Shown in pieces: positions 7,277-12,119 of a stretch of 12,119 nucleotides of DNA; position 1 is the first letter of the stretch; the number at the start of each line of letters is the position of its first letter. A program made the position numbers and the translations under genes. A model generated the notes under the pieces. The model saw only the letters and a list, made by a program, of their open reading frames with translations. It was not told the DNA's origin and searched no databases. Source of the DNA: Verrucomicrobiota bacterium. GTDB taxonomy: Bacteria > Verrucomicrobiota > Verrucomicrobiia > Opitutales > UBA2995. Location of the stretch: positions 1-12,119 of the forward strand of contig JAPUIL010000361.1 of the NCBI GenBank assembly GCA_027297085.1. Reading direction: 5' to 3'.

Positions 7277-7470
7277 TATGGATATTAATAGATACTTTTT
7301 AAGCTTCACTCAAAGCGAGGTTTCGAAAACGCCCCTTCGAAGGCTAAAACCGACAAACGCGAACAGCTGCGTTACAGCCCGCAACCCACTTGGTCACGTA
7401 GGTAACTACGCTCCCGCGCTTGATTGCAACCTGAGCCTTGCTCTTCATCACTTCTCGATTTTTTGAAACA
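7277..7470 (-). repeat. MITE-like interspersed repeat, copy R2 (inverted relative to R1)
   Basis: The plus strand begins TATGGATATTAATAGATAC, the same terminal motif seen at the other copies. The core 7337-7449 is the reverse complement of 4284-4396 with 13 mismatches in 113 bases. The core hairpin is kept as CGTAG-GTAA-CTACG (7397-7410). Homology to R1 ends near 7470, within the T run before GAAACA. The distal terminus is degraded or missing. It fills most of the 303-base spacer between the TIM-barrel and UPF0261 genes. The remaining bases on each side show no other feature. Confidence 0.75.
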
Positions 7471-7526
7471 ATAGTGCAAGGGCAGCTGAAACTCAGCAGT
7501 ACCTGAAAAAGCAATACAATACCGTC

Positions 7527-8732
7527 ATGGCAACCATCGCAATTCTCGGAACACTCGATTCAAAAGCGGATGAACACACATTCGTGGCGGATCGGATCCG
7601 TGAACGCGGTCACCAAGTGGTGCTGATCGATGTGGGAACGGGTGGTGAGCCTCAGGTAGCCCCGGATTTCACCAGGTACGACGTCGCGGCGGTTACCAGC
7701 CTTGACCTGGCTCCGCTAATGGAACGGCACGATCGCGGTGAATGTGTAGTGGCCATGTCTGAAGCTGCACCAGCTTTCCTGTCACAACTGGTTGAAGATG
7801 GAAAGATTGAAGGAGTAATTTCCCTGGGCGGCGGAGGTGGCACAGCCATAGGAACCGCCGCGATGCGTGCACTACCCATAGGATTTCCCAAGCTCATGGT
7901 CTCCACCGTGGCAAGCGGCAACACCGCCCATTATGTAGGGACCAAGGACATAGTAATGGTTCCCAGCATCGTAGATGTGAATGGGCTGAATCGTATTTCA
8001 CGAATGATTTTCACTCGCGCCGCCGGAGCCATCTGCGGCATGGTCGAAGCTCAGGTGGATAGTGACTCCGGTAAGGCTCTCATTGTCGCCAGTATGTTCG
8101 GGAATACCACAACCTGCGTGAACCAGGCCAAGGCTATCCTGGAAGAGGCGGGCTACGAGGTCCTGGTATTTCACGCCACAGGATCCGGTGGTCAGGCTAT
8201 GGAGAGTCTTATCGAAAGTGGAATGGTTGCCGGTGTTTTGGACGTAACCACGACGGAATGGGCGGACGAAGTTGTAGGAGGAGTTTTATCGGCCGGGCCG
8301 ACCCGCATGGACGCCATGAGCCAAGCTAAAGTACCTGCGATTGTCGCTCCGGGTTGTGTGGATATGGCCAACTTCGGAGCACGAGAAACAGTACCGGACT
8401 CCTTTGAAGACCGTACATTTTATATACACAATCCGCAGGTCACACTTATGCGGACCTCTGCAGAAGAATGCGCGGAGATTGGGCGCATTATCGCTACAAA
8501 ATCTAATGCTAACAGTGCACCGGTAGTTATATTAAACCCACTCAAGGCGGTTAGCGAAATCAACGGCGAAGGCCAGGCCTTCTACGACCCGGATGCAGAC
8601 AAGGCACTCTTCAAAGCTATCCATGCAAACGCAAAGGTGGAAGTTATCGATATAAATGAAACCGTAAACAGTCCGGTTTTCGCCCGGGCCTGCGCGGAAA
8701 AACTTCTCGAACTCATTAAGCAGTCTACCTAA
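7527..8732 (+). CDS. Tm-1-like ATP-binding domain protein (UPF0261 family)
   Basis: The protein has 401 residues, the normal length for a stand-alone UPF0261 protein (PF06792). It opens with a Rossmann-like strand-loop, IAILGTLDSKADEH (4-17), then VVLIDVGTGGEP. It carries the glycine-rich SLGGGGGTAIGT (99-110), the conserved STVASGNTAHYVGTKDI (126-142), and VDVNGLNRISR (149-159). In tomato Tm-1 the equivalent N-terminal domain binds viral replication protein and ATP. The bacterial function is unknown. There is no signal peptide, so it is cytoplasmic. It pairs with the preceding TIM-barrel gene as the split equivalent of the fused eukaryotic protein, though a repeat element separates the two. 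The start context has no Shine-Dalgarno sequence. Only 46 bases separate it from the Dabb gene, suggesting co-transcription. Confidence 0.93.
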   Translation: MATIAILGTLDSKADEHTFVADRIRERGHQVVLIDVGTGGEPQVAPDFTRYDVAAVTSLDLAPLMERHDRGECVVAMSEAAPAFLSQLVEDGKIEGVISLGGGGGTAIGTAAMRALPIGFPKLMVSTVASGNTAHYVGTKDIVMVPSIVDVNGLNRISRMIFTRAAGAICGMVEAQVDSDSGKALIVASMFGNTTTCVNQAKAILEEAGYEVLVFHATGSGGQAMESLIESGMVAGVLDVTTTEWADEVVGGVLSAGPTRMDAMSQAKVPAIVAPGCVDMANFGARETVPDSFEDRTFYIHNPQVTLMRTSAEECAEIGRIIATKSNANSAPVVILNPLKAVSEINGEGQAFYDPDADKALFKAIHANAKVEVIDINETVNSPVFARACAEKLLELIKQST

Positions 8733-8778
8733 CTGCATCAAGAGGCTTTCTTAGTAAAACTCAAACAACCCCAATCCT

Positions 8779-9075
8779 ATGGTAAGACATTACGGCGTTT
8801 TTAAATTTAAACCCGAAGTAACCGAAACCCAGATCGACGAATGCTTCAACGCCATGAAAGACATGGTGGGAAAAATTCCAGGCCTTCAGGGCATGGAACA
8901 CGGCCCTTATCAAAGCAGCGAAGGGATGAATGAGGATTTCACACACGGCTTCATAATGACTTTCGATTCAGTTGAATCGCGCGACGCCTATCTGCCCCAC
9001 CCTGTCCACGAAATGGTCAAGAACATCGTTGTACCGCGTCTCGAGCGGGTCGTTGTTTTCGATTTTGTAGTTTAA
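8779..9075 (+). CDS. Dabb-domain protein (stress-responsive A/B barrel)
   Basis: This small cytoplasmic protein of 98 residues consists of one dimeric alpha/beta-barrel (Dabb, PF07876). Its signature features are VRHYGVFKFKP at the N-terminus, a helix with KDMVGKIPGLQGMEHGPY, THGFIMTFDS (55-64), and YLPHPVHEM (71-79) near the C-terminus. Bacterial Dabb proteins are found in catabolic clusters, and some members are cyclases, decarboxylases or isomerases. No specific reaction can be assigned here. It follows the UPF0261 gene closely, so it probably belongs to the same transcript and pathway. No Shine-Dalgarno sequence is visible before ATG. The 153 bases after it, up to the DUF1080 gene, are AT-rich and contain no obvious hairpin or repeat. 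Confidence 0.9.
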   Translation: MVRHYGVFKFKPEVTETQIDECFNAMKDMVGKIPGLQGMEHGPYQSSEGMNEDFTHGFIMTFDSVESRDAYLPHPVHEMVKNIVVPRLERVVVFDFVV

Positions 9076-9228
9076 TCAAAATGACACACTATTTAATAAT
9101 TTTTTCCTTCGGTAGCAGCAGCTTTATGCTTCAATAGTTCAAGTTGGATCGCGGCTGCAATTGGCCAATCTCAGCAAATCAATTTCTATCTATACACCGT
9201 TCCAGTTTAACTCCACTATTAACTTCTC

Positions 9229-9861
9229 ATGAAAAATACCCTAAAGATATTCACACTCGTTTGCCTGCTTTCACCAACACTCAATGCAGGTGAAACGATT
9301 TCCTTGTTCGACGGAAAAACGCTAAAAGGCTGGAAAACCGTTATAGCGGAAGATGCCAGCCTTTGGTCGGTTGTTGACGGTGTTATTACCGGCGGAGACG
9401 GCGTGCATGAAATCCCTCACAATTCCTTTTTATATACCGTTAAAGAATACGAAGACTTTGAGTTTCGTTGCCTGTTCAAGCTTTCAGGTGATCCGGCCAC
9501 AGGATTTATCAATAGCGGCATTCAATACCGGTCATCATCGGATGGAGAGCACATGATCGGTTACCAGGCGGATATCGGAGACGGCTTCTGGGGCGACATT
9601 TACGACGAACAACGGCGACGCATAGCCTTGTTAAAAGGGGATCTTACCACGCTGAATAAAATCCTCAAACCCAATGGATGGAACAGCTATATCGTCCGCT
9701 GTCAGGGGAATCACCATGAAACTTACATCAACGGAGTAAAGGTAGCCGATTACGTTGAGAAAGATCCCTCTATACCCAGCAAGGGTGTATTCGGAATTCA
9801 GCTACACAAAGGCGGTAAAGCCATAATTGAGTTTAGCGATATCACTCTGACCAAACTCTAA
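9229..9861 (+). CDS. Secreted DUF1080 / 3-keto-disaccharide hydrolase-domain protein
   Basis: The protein has 210 residues. A signal peptide (MKNTLKIFTLVCLLSPTLNA, cleavage near 20/21) directs it out of the cytoplasm. The mature part is one DUF1080 jelly-roll domain (PF06439, called 3-keto-disaccharide hydrolase). It starts ISLFDGKTLKGWKTV (24-38), then LWSVVDGVITGGDG, NSGIQYRSS (95-103), GYQADIGDGFWGDIYDE (111-127), and WNSYIVRCQGNHHETYINGV (151-170). Characterised members act on glycosides oxidised at C3 of the sugar. Many PVC and Bacteroidota members are untested. It ends only four bases before the start of the dehydrogenase gene, so the two are almost certainly one unit. That is mechanistically attractive: one enzyme oxidises the sugar, the other cleaves it. 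No Shine-Dalgarno sequence is seen upstream. Confidence 0.93.
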   Translation: MKNTLKIFTLVCLLSPTLNAGETISLFDGKTLKGWKTVIAEDASLWSVVDGVITGGDGVHEIPHNSFLYTVKEYEDFEFRCLFKLSGDPATGFINSGIQYRSSSDGEHMIGYQADIGDGFWGDIYDEQRRRIALLKGDLTTLNKILKPNGWNSYIVRCQGNHHETYINGVKVADYVEKDPSIPSKGVFGIQLHKGGKAIIEFSDITLTKL

Positions 9862-9865
9862 GCGC

Positions 9866-12119
9866 ATGTGTAGATATGAAAGCAACAAGATCTCAGCGCC
9901 CACAAGGAGGTCCGTTCTTGTCACATTGCTAGGCTTCAGCCTCTTGTGCCTGGCTCCCAACCTGCAGGCCAAGAGGACCCACTCGTACCGCAGCGAGATC
10001 TGGACCCCGGAAGAAGAACTGGCGGGATTTGAGCTGCTGGATGGATTTGTCATCGAGCTGGTGGCCAGTGAGGAAGATGGCATCGTTAATCCTATCGACC
10101 TGACTTTCGATGACGCCGGAAGGTTATGGACGCAGACGGCAGTCATGTATCCGCTCGATCCCTTTGCTGATGTAAATTTCGGGGAGGTCCGCAAGCTCAT
10201 GGAAGATCCGGATATCATGCAGAAAAATCCGGAATTCGAACGCATCCTGGCTCTTTATGAAGGGAGGACTAAGGGAGAAGACAAGATCCTGATCATTGAC
10301 GATCCATACGCCACCAACCCATCCCAACCACGCGTGTGGGCCGACGGTTTGGCCATTCCTCAAAGCATACTACCCTACAAGGACGGGGCTTATGTAGCCC
10401 AGGGCTCCGAGTTGTTTTTCCTGAACGACAGTGATGGAGATGGTTTTGCAGATGAGCGGAAGAGATTGCTGACTGATTTTGGCTTCATCGATACGCATAC
10501 TATGGCACACCTGCTCGTTCGCGGCCCCGGCGATTGGATTCATTTCAGTCAAGGGGCTCTGAACCTGAGCGAAGTTAAATCCCTGATCAGCGGAAACACA
10601 CTACAAATTGATTACAGCAAGATAGTGCGCATGTCGATGGATGGTGCCCAACTTGAGCTGGTTTCATCCGGGCTCAACAACATCTGGGGATTCCAATTGC
10701 GAGCCAATGGTCAATGGTATGGCACGGAAGCAAATGATTTGACCTGGTCGGTGGTTCCCATGGAACCAGGAACCGGATTTTTTGGCATCGGTTTTACCCG
10801 GATGCGACCCTATCAGCCCTGGATTCCTCAATTGCACGAGTTCCGGGTTGGTGGAACCGGTATCTCAGGATTGGAGTTTGTCGAAGACAGCTCAAACGGA
10901 TTCCCGCCCGAATGGAGGGACATCGCTCTTCTGGCCAATTGCATCACCAGCACTATCAATTGTGTGAGGATTGTCCGCAACCCCGACGGCAGCGTATCCG
11001 CCGAACACCTACCTGACCTGCTGAAGTCCAGAGACGATTGGTTCCGGCCGGTAAATATGGAGTTCGGTCCCGATGGCTGCCTCTACATTGCCGACTGGTA
11101 TAATAAAATTATTTCGCACAACGAGCTTCCACGAAGCCACCCCGAACGTGACAAGTCGCACGGTCGCATCTGGAGAATTCGACATGAAAGCCAAAAGCCG
11201 GGCAAGATACCCAATCTCTTCGAAGTCCCGACAAAGGAACTGGTGTCCCATCTTAATGGTCCCTCTCTCTGGGAAAAACGGGCGGCCTGGCATCAGATAA
11301 CCGACCGCGGTGCTGAGGAGCTGAGCAGCCAATTGATAAAGTTGGCAAAAGACAAACGAGCAGATGTTACTACCCGCATCCATGCACTTTGGTCTCTCGA
11401 AGGAATCAAACATTTTAGTACCAGCTTAATGGGTACGCTCTTGAAGTCCCCCGAAGATGAGTTACGCCGCGAGGCGATTCGGGCTCTAGCCAGTTTCGAG
11501 ATGCCGCCCTCACGCATGACCCGGTATCTAAAAGGCTTTATAAATGACCCCAATGTTATGGTGCGGTCTCAAGTGTTACGCACTTTGGCGGACTATGGCC
11601 AAGCCAACCGTGAGATTATCGATATCCTGGTGAGCTATTGCCGGCCGGACATTCCGGGCGAAGCACTAGGCGGTCCTTACGAACGCACGTTTGAACGCTA
11701 CCTGGCGCGCATGGCGCTGGAGCAGTATGAAAGTGAACTGATCGATTACCTGGATCATTCATCTTCCAAAAAACAACCAGCCGAGCACCGCTTCTGGGCA
11801 ATCCAGGCTCTGCCTCTTGAAATACGGGAACCCTACTTTCTTGCGCTATGGGATTCCATCAACAGCAAGCCGTGGGACAAGGCAACTTTCATCGAGATAA
11901 CAAATGCCCTGGATAATAAGTCCATCTATGCAGCAGCCAAACCAGCCTTCGAAAATTTGTGGAATGCAAGTCACCTGGCATCTCTGGCAAACGAAGTTTT
12001 GGATCAAGTAGCATCCGAAGATTTGAAAATATTGCTTAAACCTGCAGTTGGTTATTTGCTCACCTCCCAGGATCAAACAGATCAGGAAACCGGGCTGAAA
12101 GCCGCCGAGAAATATGATA
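9866..12119 (+). CDS. PVC-type membrane-bound dehydrogenase with HEAT repeats, 3'-truncated by window edge
   Basis: The frame from ATG 9866 stays open for 751 codons to the window end with no stop. After an N-terminal polar stretch comes a signal-like segment, TRRSVLVTLLGFSLLCLAP, with probable cleavage after LQA (residue ~35). Residues ~51-440 form the Piru_Ver-type N-terminal dehydrogenase/beta-propeller domain: GFVIELVASEEDGIVNPIDL, RVWADGLAIPQSILPYKDG, FFLNDSDGDGFADER, WFRPVNMEFGPDGCLYIADW and HGRIWRIRH near residue 434. From about 465, helical pairs resemble HEAT repeats (for example LKSPEDELRREAIRALASFE). Family members usually end in a c-type cytochrome domain with CxxCH, which would lie beyond this window. 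The role would be periplasmic sugar oxidation. It starts four bases after the DUF1080 stop, implying translational coupling. The paired Arg before the hydrophobic core is mildly Tat-like. Confidence 0.9.
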   Translation, partial: MCRYESNKISAPTRRSVLVTLLGFSLLCLAPNLQAKRTHSYRSEIWTPEEELAGFELLDGFVIELVASEEDGIVNPIDLTFDDAGRLWTQTAVMYPLDPFADVNFGEVRKLMEDPDIMQKNPEFERILALYEGRTKGEDKILIIDDPYATNPSQPRVWADGLAIPQSILPYKDGAYVAQGSELFFLNDSDGDGFADERKRLLTDFGFIDTHTMAHLLVRGPGDWIHFSQGALNLSEVKSLISGNTLQIDYSKIVRMSMDGAQLELVSSGLNNIWGFQLRANGQWYGTEANDLTWSVVPMEPGTGFFGIGFTRMRPYQPWIPQLHEFRVGGTGISGLEFVEDSSNGFPPEWRDIALLANCITSTINCVRIVRNPDGSVSAEHLPDLLKSRDDWFRPVNMEFGPDGCLYIADWYNKIISHNELPRSHPERDKSHGRIWRIRHESQKPGKIPNLFEVPTKELVSHLNGPSLWEKRAAWHQITDRGAEELSSQLIKLAKDKRADVTTRIHALWSLEGIKHFSTSLMGTLLKSPEDELRREAIRALASFEMPPSRMTRYLKGFINDPNVMVRSQVLRTLADYGQANREIIDILVSYCRPDIPGEALGGPYERTFERYLARMALEQYESELIDYLDHSSSKKQPAEHRFWAIQALPLEIREPYFLALWDSINSKPWDKATFIEITNALDNKSIYAAAKPAFENLWNASHLASLANEVLDQVASEDLKILLKPAVGYLLTSQDQTDQETGLKAAEKYD

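Noticed and set aside
7278..7466. Small open frame inside repeat copy R2
   Set aside because: It is wholly contained in the repeat. The equivalent strand of R1 does not keep the same open frame, and its start is the repeat terminus.
1..12119. CRISPR array, tRNA or rRNA genes, integrase or transposase
   Set aside because: I saw no regularly spaced repeats, no tRNA-like cloverleaf with a CCA end, no rRNA sequence, and no recombinase motif on either strand.

Overview
The window looks like a piece of a Verrucomicrobiota chromosome, probably a marine member of the Opitutales/Puniceicoccales type. This is an inference from gene content: an OprB-type sugar porin, a lipoprotein sulfatase, a secreted DUF1080 protein, and above all a PVC-type membrane-bound dehydrogenase with HEAT repeats, a family concentrated in Planctomycetota and Verrucomicrobiota. 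Base composition is moderate, and almost no start codon has a recognisable Shine-Dalgarno sequence.

Layout. Positions 1-475 are the C-terminal end of an OprB-family porin (+). Positions ~490-1114 hold a badly decayed Fic-domain gene on the minus strand, with several frameshifts and a nonsense codon. A palindrome-rich spacer follows, then cstA (1267-2997, -), a short possible coding relic (3076-3240, -) and an AraC-family regulator (3263-4135, -). From 4620 onward everything reads on the plus strand: lipoprotein sulfatase (4620-6014), a TIM-barrel PEP-hydrolase-family protein (6354-7223), a Tm-1-like/UPF0261 protein (7527-8732), a Dabb-domain protein (8779-9075), a secreted DUF1080 protein (9229-9861), and a large PVC-type dehydrogenase starting at 9866 and running off the window end.

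The long spacers of the plus-strand cluster are not empty. Two copies of a MITE-like interspersed repeat lie in opposite orientation at 4217-4483 and 7277-7470 and bracket the sulfatase and TIM-barrel genes. A third, solitary terminus is at 6280-6320. The spacer at 6136-6250 carries four consecutive hairpins, the first two with nearly the same stem.

How the genes may work together (inference). The AraC regulator probably controls the divergent cluster. Outer-membrane sugar uptake, sulfate removal, periplasmic sugar oxidation by the dehydrogenase, and cleavage of the oxidised sugar by the DUF1080 protein would form an oxidative route for a sulfated or otherwise modified glycan or glycoside. 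The UPF0261/TIM-barrel pair, which is one fused protein in tomato (Tm-1), would act in the cytoplasm on an unknown small molecule. CstA could move pyruvate or peptides. The split Tm-1 pair inside an oxidative glycan locus is the most interesting part of the window.
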